A stretch of DNA of 64,000 bases from Epiperipatus broadwayi (Eukaryota > Onychophora > Udeonychophora > Euonychophora > Peripatidae): assembly GCA_028023455.1 (NCBI GenBank), contig JAQFVV010012545.1, positions 1,182,001 to 1,246,000 on the forward strand, written 5' to 3'. The notes below the pieces were generated by a model. It saw nothing but the letters and a program-made list of their open reading frames with translations, was not told the DNA's origin and did no database searches. The position numbers and the translations under genes were made by a program. The first letter of the stretch is position 1, and each line of letters begins with the position of its first letter. Shown piece by piece: positions 47,693 through 59,040 of this stretch.

Positions 47693-47819
47693 AAATTATT
47701 AGATGGAAGTCGAACTCCGATAATGCGCTCCTACTTTAAATATGACGTGAGTGCGCGAAATTTATAATATTTAAAGTAATAGCGCATTATTGGTGCTTGA
47801 CTTCTGATCTAATAATTTT
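47693..47819. repeat. Inverted repeat with ~50 bp arms
   Basis: AAATTATTAGATGGAAGTCG through GCGCTCCTACTTTAAATAT (47693-47743) is inverted at 47768-47819 with several changes. The spacer of about 25 bp contains GTGAGTGCGCG. It may be another MITE or an RNA hairpin, and lies inside the right part of the Tigger-like element. Confidence 0.6.
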
Positions 47820-47996
47820 TATTGGATACAAGAAAACCGCATACAAAAATATTAAGAAGAAACATGAATCACATAACTTCAAAATCGCATTAAATAAATC
47901 CACATAAAACAAGACCCGGGTATATATATAATACAAATAAAATGTCTGTTTAATTGTAATAACAATTAAAATAATAAATATAATGATAATTAACTA

Positions 47997-48130
47997 TTAT
48001 ATGCAATCTTTCCCTCCACAGAAGTACTTTTGATTAATTCCTTAAACCTTCTCAACTGTTGTCAATAGCAGTTGAAGAGGGTTAAGGAATTAACTGAAAG
48101 TACTTCTGCAGAGTGAAAGTCTATACATAT
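47997..48130. repeat. Inverted repeat with ~62 bp arms, 10 nt loop
   Basis: The left arm 47997-48058 and right arm 48069-48130 share, inverted, GAAGTACTTT, AATTCCTTAA and CAACTG. The loop is TTGTCAATAG. The arms differ at about one position in seven. It is a pre-miRNA-like or foldback structure of unknown role. Confidence 0.65.
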
Positions 48131-50496
48131 ATATAGGGTAAATTTAGTTTATTAACAAATCGTGTTTTAATGCTGTTTCACAGCACTGAATTTATCATCA
48201 AATTTTATAATAAATTGCGTGTAAAATATGCTTGTTATGTATTGACATATATAACAGAAATTATTAAGCTTGTTATTTATTATAAAATTTGATGTTAAAC
48301 CAAGCATAGTGAAAATGGATTTTATATATTAACAGTATTTAACTATTTTTATTCCTATAGTAATTTGATATGATTATGCACATAAGATAATATATTAGAT
48401 ATAATAAAATATTTTTTCTCATGTATTATTTTTTTATGTGTTATTGTGCTTGTGTATTATTTATTTATTTGCAATGAAAACTAATCATGTAAACCTCCAA
48501 TACAGAGTTGTCTTGAAGCTATTCAGATCTTTTGCTCTGCTTGAACTAAACACTGTAAGAGACAAAAAATAAATCATTTGGGATTTTTTAAGGAAAGGTA
48601 ATGAATGAAATTGTTTACTAATGTAAGGTAAAAGGAAATAAGCAGTAATGTTATATGATAATTTATTTCATTAAAAAAATGGTAACAAAATATGAATACT
48701 TATTTTTTTTGTATTCATTAAAAAGCTGTCAAATATAAAATTATTTTGCAGCCTATTAAATTCTCAGAATTGAAAATGAAAGTAGATATCAAATTTAAAA
48801 CAATTTTATATTTGAGAGACCTGTTTAAAAAAGGGGAATATTTTCATGTTTGATGTGATGTTAATCGGGTTTTGTTTATTATGACAACATTGAAATTTAT
48901 TATTCCTGTTTTATATTTGTGAAATTTTTTATTGGTAAATATTCTTTCTTTATAGATTTGCCATAATACTGCTTTAAAATAGTACTTATAAGTGAGATAA
49001 AATTTATAGATAAATATTTTTTCCCCATATTTATTTGTTTTCTGTAATTATTGTTTACAGAAAGATTTACCTTTGTGACAGAATTTATATATAATTATAA
49101 AAGCATTTAATAAAGTATAGTGAATTCATAAACCATTATTCAAAAAGTACCACTTTCAAATATATATATATATAACAATTTGAAAATAAAACTAGATCAC
49201 TATTGGTCACAAACATGAGATTGGAAAAGTGAATGTTGAAATACTTGCTAGCATTTGCCTAAGCTAAATCATGCATGAAGTATAGAAGTAAGATTATCTG
49301 CATCCAATTAATTTTCAATATCAGCTACTTGCTGCCTTAGGCCCTGCAAACTCTGGGAATACCTCTATCTTAATCTACCCTGAATTAATATTTAAGTTCC
49401 AAGCATTTATGTAGATTTATGTTGTGTTTAGAAAAAAATGGGTATATTTGTTATTGCTTTTGTAAAGTCACTTTGTTTCTCCTGCTCTTTTCTTGCTTTT
49501 TATAGAATATCTCATTTAAAAGAATGAGATTTTTGAGTTTTTAAAATAACATTACATCATATTTGAACAATTCATACAAACATCACTATTTCTAGTTACT
49601 TTGATTATGTCTATTGTATTTGTTTATTAAGAATGAAAATATAATAGACAAAAAGCATAGACATGTGACCAAAAAAGACAGCAAATTATAATATTTTTCA
49701 TCAAATAAACTTTAAATATATATATAGTTATTTGAAATTTAAATACTTGTACATTAACTAATTAATCTCTGTAATAGCACAATTAAATTAAATTTAACTT
49801 ATTCTTTATTTTATATATATATATTAAAGTTATGCAATTCTTTGCATTTTGATATGCTTATTGTGGTTAACATATCTTGTAAATAGTAGTAAATATGGAA
49901 CTTTTATTAACTTAGTATATCTCTATATCACTAATTAAGTTGCAATTTTTAAATAGTTTTACAAGAATGATAAATTATATGAACTAGGATACATCTTCAA
50001 CTATAGTGAGACTAGTATTTTGCTCCTGCAGTAGTTGAATCCATTTGTCACTTCTATCTTTTACACTCATGATGAAAGTCATAATTCATTTTGTATTGGC
50101 ATCACATTTTCCTTAGTCCAATGTTCCATTTAATGATAACATTTGTTTATTTTTTAAATTCTTCAGTTTTTAATACTTTAGTCTAACATCTCAAAAATAA
50201 AGTCACAGCAAAAATTGTTTTATATATATATTTTGCATGGCATTAAACATTGAAATAAAAGGGGCCATAGCTCTTTAGTGATGAATTGAATATTTTTTAT
50301 TATATGTTTAAAATATAAAGTTGAATCATGGGTATATGCTGTGGGTGCATAATGACAGTTTTGGTATATTTGAAGCTTTATCTTAATAAAGCTTAGATTA
50401 TTTAAATCTTCATTTTCCCTTCAACTATATAAAATTAGAATTAATTCACTATTATATAGTAAATAATAGTATATACACTTTTCCTGCAATTATATA
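48131..50496. other. AT-rich non-coding stretch
   Basis: Several (TA)n microsatellites (near 49160-49173, 49715-49728 and 49812-49825). No gene or repeat family was recognised. Confidence 0.6.
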
Positions 50497-50648
50497 ATTC
50501 TACCAAACTTGTATTGTTCAAGTTAATATGAAAAGTAAAATAAAACAATAAGAAATCTAAAGTGAGGAGATTGTATGTTCTGGATAGGGTAGGTTAAGAT
50601 TTATGTTATTTACTTTATATAACTTGAACAGTACAAATTTGGTAGAAT
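50497..50648. repeat. Inverted repeat with ~40 bp arms
   Basis: ATTCTACCAAACTTGTATTG...AAGTAAA at 50497-50539 is inverted at 50609-50648 with few changes, around a 69 bp spacer. It is probably a small MITE. Flanks were not resolved. Confidence 0.6.
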
Positions 50649-52424
50649 CACTATCATATAGATAATCCACACCATGAAATATATATTTTGTATGATAGGC
50701 TTGAAATTTGCATTAATTGCACAAATTTATTTTATATCATTCAATGGTAGAGCTATCTATAAACATAGATAGATAAATAGTATAGCAAATTCTCAGATTT
50801 TTTTTTTCTTTTCAGTCTTTATTGAAAAAGAAGCTATATATTATAAATATGTATCTAGTTAGTAACCATCTTTCATTATATTTCTCAAGCTAATTATTTA
50901 AAATCATTTACTTACCCTAAGTTTAAGTCCAGATTATCTATTTGGGTAATTATATAGCCCTGACACTAGATCAGTAAGATAATATATTTAAACATGATTT
51001 CTTAGCATATGTTAATAATCTTCTTGCTAGCAGTAAAGTGTTTCAAATTATCTTATCATAGTATCTTCTGTGAAAGCATGGATAATTAAAGGACACTAGA
51101 TGGCAGGAGTAAGTAGAATTAGCTTATAATTGAGATTACTAAAATATATAATTGTGACCTAATGTTAAACTTATATAAATGGGAAAACAATTTAGTTTTA
51201 TTTCAAAACATTAAGGCATATAAATATTTTCAAGTCATTAACTTGTATAGAAAGGTAGAAATGAAAGTTACCATCAGATATATTCGCTATCCATTTGCAA
51301 ACAATGGCCAGTCTCTGGTGATCTAATTGACCCTATCCTATCGTGTCCATTATTTATTCATGCTTCTTAAAGAGCTCTAAAATAGAATAATGTAAAGCAG
51401 ATTATTATTAATAGCACAGATTTAAAATTTAATCTAGGGGAATCATGTGATCCTTTTAAGAATAGCCAAAAAGATTTGATAACTGAGACCATTTCCATAA
51501 TAAGATTTCATCTTTTGTATAATGTATATGTATAATACATTTATTTAATTTTAATAAATTCTTTTATGAAAATTCAGGTAAAGGTTTTATAATTAAAAAA
51601 ATAATAATAATAATTATGATTCCCTTGTGAATCTTTCATTATTCTTTATTTTATTTGCATTAAGATTTTTTTTTTTTATCAATTGCGATGTTTTCTTTTT
51701 TTAAATGAAAACTGGTAAAAAGAAACTGCACAAAATTACAATTAAGAATGAAAAATGGAATAAGGCACAAAAGGAAATGTTACATGTATACCCTATATGT
51801 ATAAAAATTAATGATTTTTTTTATTATTATTATTAAAAAGTTGTGAACAAATTTGCATGTTAATTCAATGTTTATTATCATTACTAAATCTGATGGAATT
51901 TAATGAATCATGAAGTATTCAGAGTTAAAATGGTGGAAAATATTGGAAATTTAATCAGTAATATGCAAATATAATCATTACAGAAACTGCATGAATGTTA
52001 TCTACCAGAGCCAGGTCGGATAATTGTTAAACAACGGGTTCTACAATAATTTATCATTATCAGTGTTAGTTTGCCATTAGTGGTTATGATTTATAGACTC
52101 CGGGCATTTTTGCCTTTTCAGTCTCCTCCTACCATAATAATATTAATATTAAAAATGAATTTTATTATAAATTATAAATACTTCAGCATTTTATGGAGGA
52201 AAAATGAGTTCTGTTTTAAAGTAAAATTAATATAATTTTATGAATCCTAAAAGCTTCTCTTTTTTTTCTTTTGTTAGAGTTAAAAAAAAAAAAAAAATCT
52301 ATCCTAAAAGTTTACTTTTCATTTTATAATAAACGTTTCAAAGGTCCCTAGAAATATCACGAATCCTAAACACTATCATAAACTTAATATAATAATTAAT
52401 CACTAAACATCAGATGATCACCAC
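50649..52424. other. AT-rich non-coding stretch with a CTCF-like site
   Basis: No gene was recognised. It includes T-runs near 51670 and an A-run near 52285-52298. Confidence 0.55.
51093..51107 (+). promoter_or_regulatory. CTCF-like motif
   Basis: ACACTAGATGGCAGG agrees with the CTCF core (CCASYAGRKGGCRSY) at 13 of 15 positions, including the central AG.TGGC. CTCF is present in most bilaterians. A single motif match in 64 kb may be chance. Confidence 0.25.
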
Positions 52425-52513
52425 TAGCCAGAAACTAGTCTGGGGATGTTGGATGAGTAGGCACTAGATGGGGATTTTATGCACAAGCCTTCTGGCATCC
52501 ATTGATTACTCTG
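52425..52513 (+). repeat. Fragment of the 55 kb repeat family
   Basis: AGCCAGAAACTAGTCTGGGG through GGCATCCATTGATTACTCT is nearly identical to segments at about 55596-55684 and 56051-56139. Confidence 0.85.
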
Positions 52514-53299
52514 GTTGTCACTGAGTGGCACTACTGTATGGAGAGTTTTGCTTCTTTTAATAATAATTAATCTAAATAAGATCGATTATTATATTAAAGT
52601 TTACTGTATCATATGGATATCTACTTTACATTACACCCTTAATGCAATCTATTCAATCATCTTAAAATTTAGAACTTGATAGTCTCCTCATACTTTTAAA
52701 GTGTATTATCTTTAAAGTAGATCAGATTAGGAATTATCATATACGTGATATATTTTATATATATATATATATGTTGAATTCATGCATGAAAACAAGTTTT
52801 CACAACAAAGCTAATAGGATGCTTATCATTGATACATTTATTCATTACTTATGGCAGTTTGTCATTATTTAGTACACTTTTTAGTATACTATATTAAGTT
52901 ATATTTGGAATTTGATGTGTCTTGTTGGCCAACATTAACCTGCCATGCTGTGATCTGGCATTCAAGTTTTTAATATGGATCTAAACTTTTCCAAGTTTTC
53001 AAATCATAGCTATCTCAACTATAATTTAATAAATCAATAAATGAATATCTAGCTATCCTAAGTTGGAAAGTAAAAAAGAAATGTAAAAGTGGTTTTGCAG
53101 GTAATTTTGTCTAAGGCTACTTTTTATTTTGTGCTAACCGTAATCTTTAATGTTGTGTGATTGATACTTTAGGCATCACTGTTGTGCTCTTTATTTCTCT
53201 TCAGTTTATATAAGACACTGCTTATATGAATGTTTTATGATTTAAATTTTTTTTAAGTATATAATAAATTGTTTGGTTGTATATATACCCCTCACAAGA
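52514..53299. other. AT-rich non-coding stretch
   Basis: It contains a (TA)n run near 52754-52772. No gene was recognised. Confidence 0.6.
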
Positions 53300-54340
53300 T
53301 CATAATTTTAGAGTTAAGCTTTTCCAATATCTCTCTAAAAAGGGACATTGAAAGAGAAAATATTACTCATCAGCTTATACATCTGCTGAGTGGCATGATT
53401 TTAAGGATTTTCTTTTTGAAGATACTGATTTACTGACTAATAATTGAATGGATAGTTAGATTAGTATGTTTTTCTTATATTTTTTTAATGTAACAGATTC
53501 AAAATAAACTCTTGATTTTAACAGTATTTTTCAATCATTTACATTATTCAAATGATAAATAAATGGGTTTATCATGCAGTATTCTTGGTATCCTATCATA
53601 ACAGTCTAGCATAGAAAACTGCCAGAAAAAAACTTGTTTGGTTTAGACCATTTCCAAATAGTTTATGGTGGTTGTTTTTTAAGTAAATAAATAAAAGACA
53701 GCCCACTTTCTCAAAGTCTTTCTTAAAAATTCTACATTTTCCATACAGCCAGTTTTATCTTTCTTATATAGAGAATTGGGCAGAGGTTATATTTAATGCT
53801 GCAGTAAACAATTATAAACTATTATCACCGATAATTGTTTCTCACATTGTATAAATTTATATTCACTTTCATGTACGACATTTAACATAGACTCACATAC
53901 AATTACAGTATTGTGTGTGTGTTACAAAATATTTAATCAATAATGATTTGTAATTTTGTGTGTTAAAATTAAAAAAATTTCCAAGTCAGGCTTTTGATGC
54001 AAAGCATTAAAGGTAGACTAAAATTTATTACCCTTAATATATAATCTTATTATAAATTAAAATACCAGTATTGCTTTTGAAGTAAATAATCAATTGAGTA
54101 AGAAGCATTTGAATTAATAGTTGTGATCAAATATTTAAATACAATTAGTCAATAATGAAATTATGAATTAATGGAATGATAATAAACCATTATATTTGCA
54201 GTATCAACATATGCTATACTAAACCAATAGTTGTATGTAATTCTTGTAGATATATTTAGTTTTGAATAATGTTTTTTGTTAAACAAAGCTAATTATTTTT
54301 CTAAATTTAGAATCTTTCTTCAGCTCATCATTTTATTTTT
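53300..54340 (+). repeat. Old dispersed duplication, copy 1
   Basis: Colinear similarity to 57030-59040: GAAGCTTTTC-like start, ACATTGAA...CATCAG, AATTGAATGGATAGTTAGATTAGTATG, CAAAATAAACTC...TGATTTTAACAG, GCAGTAAACAATT, ACATTTAACA, and the closing GTTAAACAAAGCTAATTATT (54278 onward). No gene was recognised. It could be two copies of one unknown transposon. Confidence 0.5.
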
Positions 54341-54460
54341 AAATGTTATTTGCAAAATATTACACAAAAGGACACTTTCCGTAGGTTTTGCAGAGAAGTC
54401 AAAATGAGATCTCCAACTTTTCTTAATACAAATAATTTTTTCCCCCCATATGTCAAAGCA

Positions 54461-54537
54461 TTTGCCGGGAAGCGAACCTGCGACAATTGTCTGCAAACAA
54501 CTGCTTGCTTGCAAGGCAGCTGCGCTGACCTCTCGGT
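54461..54537 (-). repeat. tRNA-like sequence (degenerate, SINE head?)
   Basis: On the minus strand an A-box-like GGTCAGCGCAG (54530-54520) is followed by a CTTGCAAG anticodon-like loop region and a B-box GGTTCGCTTCCC (54478-54467). The acceptor and T stems do not pair, so it is not a functional tRNA. It stands out as a GC-rich island. It may be the head of a second SINE family, with its body at about 54345-54460. Confidence 0.4.
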
Positions 54538-54545
54538 TTGGTGTT

Positions 54546-55296
54546 TTTTTTTTATATATATTCTCCAATTTTAAAGTTTTGTTAATTTTAAAATGTTTTA
54601 TGAGATTTAAACTATTTGAATTCTAAATTTATGTTAGTAAAATTTTGAATGAATTTTCAGTAAAATCTGGGAAAAAATTTGGATCAAGGTTGTACTTTGA
54701 ATGGCAGTATTGATACATTTTTGAATGGCAATATTGATTACTAAGTTATAACTAATAATTTCATATCTTTTTAAATGGGTTTATTTTTTTTTTTTATTTA
54801 GAGACTTTTAGGGGCTTTTGTTGTTGTTATTATTATTGTCCATGATCTTATTTCTGATATTTTTTTATTGACTTCAACATAATACTGTAGTTCATTTCAT
54901 CTTCATTCTAAAAAAACTATTAAATCATCATCATTTTCAATCATGATTGGTCCATAGCAGAATGAAGGTCTCTTTAAGTTTAAACCAATTCTCTCATCCA
55001 TAGCCATTCTTTTCCACATTATGAAAACTTCTTTGATTCATTCATCTCATATATGATCTGTTGGAATCTTTATGAATCCAGTTTACAACTTCAACTGTTC
55101 ATCAATTGTCATGGATGCCATCAATATTTGCAGCCCAGTTCCATTTCAGTCTCTTAAATTGTTTAATGATATCAGTGATTCATATTTGTTTTCTCATCAA
55201 CTTATTTTATTTGTGATAACTTTTTGTTACTTCCAACAAAAATTTCTTCATACTTCATTGTATGGTCTGTAGTTTCTGTATATCTTATATATATAT
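54546..55296. other. AT-rich non-coding stretch
   Basis: The open frame at 55072-55272 is not recognisable as a protein. A patch at 54915-55270 is richer in TCATC-type text and could be an old LINE tail, not supported. Confidence 0.5.
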
Positions 55297-55779
55297 AATA
55301 AACATCACATGACCACCTCCTCTTATGCTTGTGTATAACTGTTGTTAAAACAGGCAAACCTTACTATATATATTTTGCCACACACAGCAAGCTAGAGTAA
55401 TCAATGGATGCCAGAAGGCTTGTGCATAAAATCCCCATCTAGTGCTTGGATTGAAAACATTAAGGTGTTTTCAGTTTAAGACTCATAGTTTTGTAGTTAA
55501 ATGGAGATAAAAGGTGGTTGCTAGAGGGTTGCATTAGATCCTAAGATCTAGGTGCAGTGCTCTCAGATCCAAGGCTCCTCACTGACGAGGCCATAAGCCA
55601 GAAACTAATCTGGGGATATTGGATGAGTAGGCACTAAATGGGGATTTTATGCACAAGCCTTCTGGCATCCATTGATTACTCTAGCTTGCTGTGTGTGGCA
55701 AAATATATATAGTGAGTTTTGCCTGTTTTAACAACAGTTATACACAAGCATAAGAGGAGGTGGTCATGTGATGTTTATT
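55297..55779. repeat. Palindrome: 149 bp arms, 185 bp spacer
   Basis: The left arm 55297-55445 and right arm 55631-55779 are reverse complements with only a few mismatches (around ACCTTAC/AACTCAC and one base near the inner end). The outer arm contains AACATCACATGACCACCTCC, the inner arm GGATGCCAGAAGGCTTGTGC. The spacer is the 5' part of the repeat unit at 55444-55730. Confidence 0.85.
55444..55730 (+). repeat. 55 kb repeat family, unit 1
   Basis: Begins GCTTGGATTGAAAACATT and contains ATCCTAAGATCTAGGTGCAG, CTCCTCACTGACGAGGC, GCCAGAAACTA and GGCACTAAATGGGG; ends GTTTTGCCTGTTTTA. It is nearly identical to unit 2. No coding frame; function unknown. Confidence 0.85.
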
Positions 55780-55899
55780 GGCTTAAAACCAATCCTGCCT
55801 AATAGGATAGTGGTGGCTATGGTTATTATAGAACCAAAGATGCCAAAATATATGGGTACTGAACTGGGTTCAGACCCATATAACTATATAAGCTAATGG

Positions 55900-56183
55900 G
55901 CTTGGATTGAAAACATTATGTTTTCAGTTTAAGACTCATAGTTTTGTAGTTAAATGGAGATAAAAGGTATTTGCTAGAGAGTTGCATTTAGATCCTAAGA
56001 TCTAGGTGCAGTGCTCTCAGATCCAAGGCTCCTCACTGATGAGGCCGTAAGCCAGAAACTAGTCTGGGGATATTGGATGAGTAGGCACTAGATGGGGATT
56101 TTATGCACAAGCCTTCTGGCATCCATTGATTACTCTAGCTTGCTGTGTGTGGCAAAATATATATAGTGAGTTTTGCCTGTTTT
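55900..56183 (+). repeat. 55 kb repeat family, unit 2
   Basis: The second direct copy, 456 bp downstream of unit 1. It has CACTGATGAGGCCGTAAGCC where unit 1 has CACTGACGAGGCCATAAGCC. It ends at the same CCTGTTTTA and then runs into TA repeats. Confidence 0.85.
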
Positions 56184-57029
56184 ATATATATATAATAAAG
56201 AGCAAATATTTCTAAACAAGCTTATTTTATTTTTTTATGATAAATGCTATAAGAGAAAGCATTGAAATTTTTATCTATGATTGTCCCCATTCCCAGACCG
56301 GTTGGAGCTATGACTTAGGCTGTCAGATTTAAAAATATCAACTCTAACCAAGCATTTATATTATATATATATATTAAAAACTAGTTACCTTATACTCCTT
56401 TTTTTTTTGTAATAATTGATAAGTTATAAACATTATCGTAGCAGAAATTTTTAAAAAAACTATGTAAAAAATAAAGACCAATACTCTTAAAAATAAATGT
56501 TTTTCATATTTACAAGAGAACATTGGGTCTGTGTTATTTAGCATAATAGTAAAATCGTAGACTCATGAATTGAAGCTTTCTCTATCAATTTTCAATTGAA
56601 AAGGGAAAATAGTTAGATTTAACCTGTCACTTAGGTGTTTGAATATAATATGACCTCCTAAGCAACTAATATATGTATAATTAATTTTACTGATCAAGAT
56701 TTTTTACTTTATATTTTTTTATTTGTTTTTGTTTTTCTATATAATAATAATGACTAATATATAAACTAGTTAATTCTTTGTATTTTCAAATATAAAAATA
56801 AATATAATTTAGTGTGTTCAGTAATTGACTTTTGTACATTAAAATTAAAATAATCAAAAAGCATATTTCAATATAAACTTACCATTTAGGTTTGAAATCT
56901 ACATTTTATTTACACTTTTAAAATACAAAGCATAAAAAAATAATTTTGTCAAAATAATCTTACTTTGATTCTATGGTAAATATCTGAATAAAAATTCAGT
57001 GGAAGATAAGCAAGGTAAAGTAGCTTTAA
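56184..57029. other. AT-rich non-coding stretch
   Basis: No gene was recognised. A less AT-rich patch near 56280-56330 has no recognised feature. Confidence 0.55.
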
Positions 57030-59040
57030 ATACTCTAATATGGGATGAAGCTTTTCTAATATCTTATTAAAAAGGAATATTGAAGGTGAATGTATTAATC
57101 ATCAGTCTATCCAATTACTAGTCGATGATGATTTTAATGATTTCATTTGTAGCAGTGGCATAGTTATAATGAAGCAAACCAAGGAAATTAAATGCCTTGG
57201 TAAAACTCCTAAGATCCAGAAATTGAATCTTGGAGGCTTTTGATTACCAATCATTAAATTTAAATATGGCAATATAGTTTTGCCTATAGCCAGTGGTATT
57301 ATTACCATTAAATTTATTTAGGCAAATCTTAGGAATCCACGACTAGACTAGAACCTGTAATAATAAAAATATTATTAATAAGAGCAATATAGTTCTGATT
57401 AGCAATGATTAATAATTAATGTATATTATTTATTTTAAAGAGGTTTACAATTTTTCCGATTTCACTTATTATTGTCCAATGATATAAAATGGAATTCTTT
57501 ACACTATATTGTAACAATGTTATTGTACAAATAGTTGTTTATTTTTGTGTATTGTTTGTGTGACTGTTTTATTTTTTTTCAGGTCTTCAGTTTTGAAAAA
57601 ATATCTTATTATACTTAAGCCAATAACTTCAAATATATAATTATGTAGTTATATATATTCAGTGCATAGTCAGTTATGTTAAAGAAATAACTAGTAATTT
57701 TACAAGAATTTTTGAAAAGGTGAGTTTATCAAAACCTGTATGATATATAATTTTAAGTTTTAATGGAAATGAATGAGAAACAAAAGTTGTATTTTGAAAT
57801 TTTAGGAAGGAGGTTTTTGAGACTTTTGCCGTAAAGCTCAATTTTTATAGCTACATCATTGCTTGCTAGATACCTATTTTCCAATCGATAATTGATTGGA
57901 TAACTAAATTATTATGTTTTTGTTATCAGCATGTTTTTTTTTTTCTTTCTAATGGAGCACATTTCAAATAAACTCACTTCTGATTTTAAAGTAATTTTTC
58001 AAGTATTTTGTATGATAGCTATAAATTAATTTAAATATATGATATTTCTGATTTTCTATCAACTCAGCTTAGTATTAACCACCAGGAGAAAACATGCAGC
58101 TAGTTAGTAGTGATGGTATTTTTTTCTATAAGTAAAACAATAAGAAAATATTACAAATTATTATAGCCAGTGTATCCCTTTTATGTAGATAGATGGGACA
58201 GAGAATATATTGTACCTTGCAGTAAGTAATTGCAAACACTAACCACTGATGATTAAGTAGCTATTATGTTACTGTACAAGTTTAAATTTACCTTTGTGTA
58301 CTAACATTTAACACACATACATGTAAAGAGTAGTCTCCTTATATCCATTATCATTTAGTTGCAAATCTTCTTTCTACATAACATGAATTTAATATATATA
58401 TATATATATGTACATCTATGATATAATTTAATTTTTAACATGTAAACATTTAGACTACTATAAAAATAAGTATAAAAAATATTGCAGTTATGAAAAATAC
58501 AAATTAATAAATTTAGAGAGAAAGAAACAACATGTGTACACAAAACAAGGGCTGACTGTGAGATGATTCGTGGGTGTGATGTAAAATTTATGAATGCAAA
58601 TTTATAGTTTTTTAAATTTTATTTAATACTTTTTCAAACTGAAACTGTAATGATGAATCCATGGAGGGACTGCTATCTACGAACATGAACAAACTATTAC
58701 ATTAGAAATAAATAATTAATGAGCAAAAGAATATTTAGATGAGTGAATATAGTTAAATATGATTAGTAGATAATGAAAATACAAATCGATTGACTAATAA
58801 ATGAGTTGATCAATAGTTTGATTGACAGATAGTCCAACATTTGTTGTATTAATAAAAGCGGTGCCAAAACAACAGTTATTTGAAATTTCAGTAGATGTAT
58901 TTCTCCTTGAATAATGCCATTTTTTTCTTATTATTAATATTTTGTTATAAGTTCTAATGTTAAACAAAGCTAATTATTTTTCTATATTTAGAACCGCTAT
59001 TCTATCTGGTTCCCCCTCTCATTTTATTTATAAATATATT
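57030..59040 (+). repeat. Old dispersed duplication, copy 2 (with insertion)
   Basis: Colinear with 53300-54340. 57035-57140 matches 53305-53410, then about 0.7 kb of unmatched sequence intervenes, then 57885-57995, 58165-58330 and 58830-59040 match 53445-53545, 53755-53925 and 54190-54340 in order. The last block shares GTTAAACAAAGCTAATTATT exactly. Confidence 0.5.

Larger units (their letters stand above)
46463..47920. mobile_element. Non-autonomous Tigger/pogo-like DNA transposon
   Basis: The left end reads CACCTGGGTCTCGTTTTATG and the reverse complement of the right end reads CCCGGGTCTTGTTTTATGTG. TA dinucleotides lie outside both (46461-46462 and 47921-47922), as expected for Tc1/mariner-pogo insertions. 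The subterminal text (GCGGTAGATAGGTTCCTCGG, then repeated ATCGCAnAAAA) has the style of Tigger ends. It encodes no transposase. It has received a nested hAT MITE (47070-47277), an internal tandem duplication and another inverted repeat. Confidence 0.65.

Noticed and set aside
54461-54537. Functional tRNA gene
   Set aside because: A- and B-box-like text is present, but acceptor and T stems do not pair and the variable region is too long; treated as a SINE-like remnant.
57102-57308. Minus-strand open frame of 68 codons
   Set aside because: No domain, and it lies inside the dispersed duplication whose other copy does not keep the frame.
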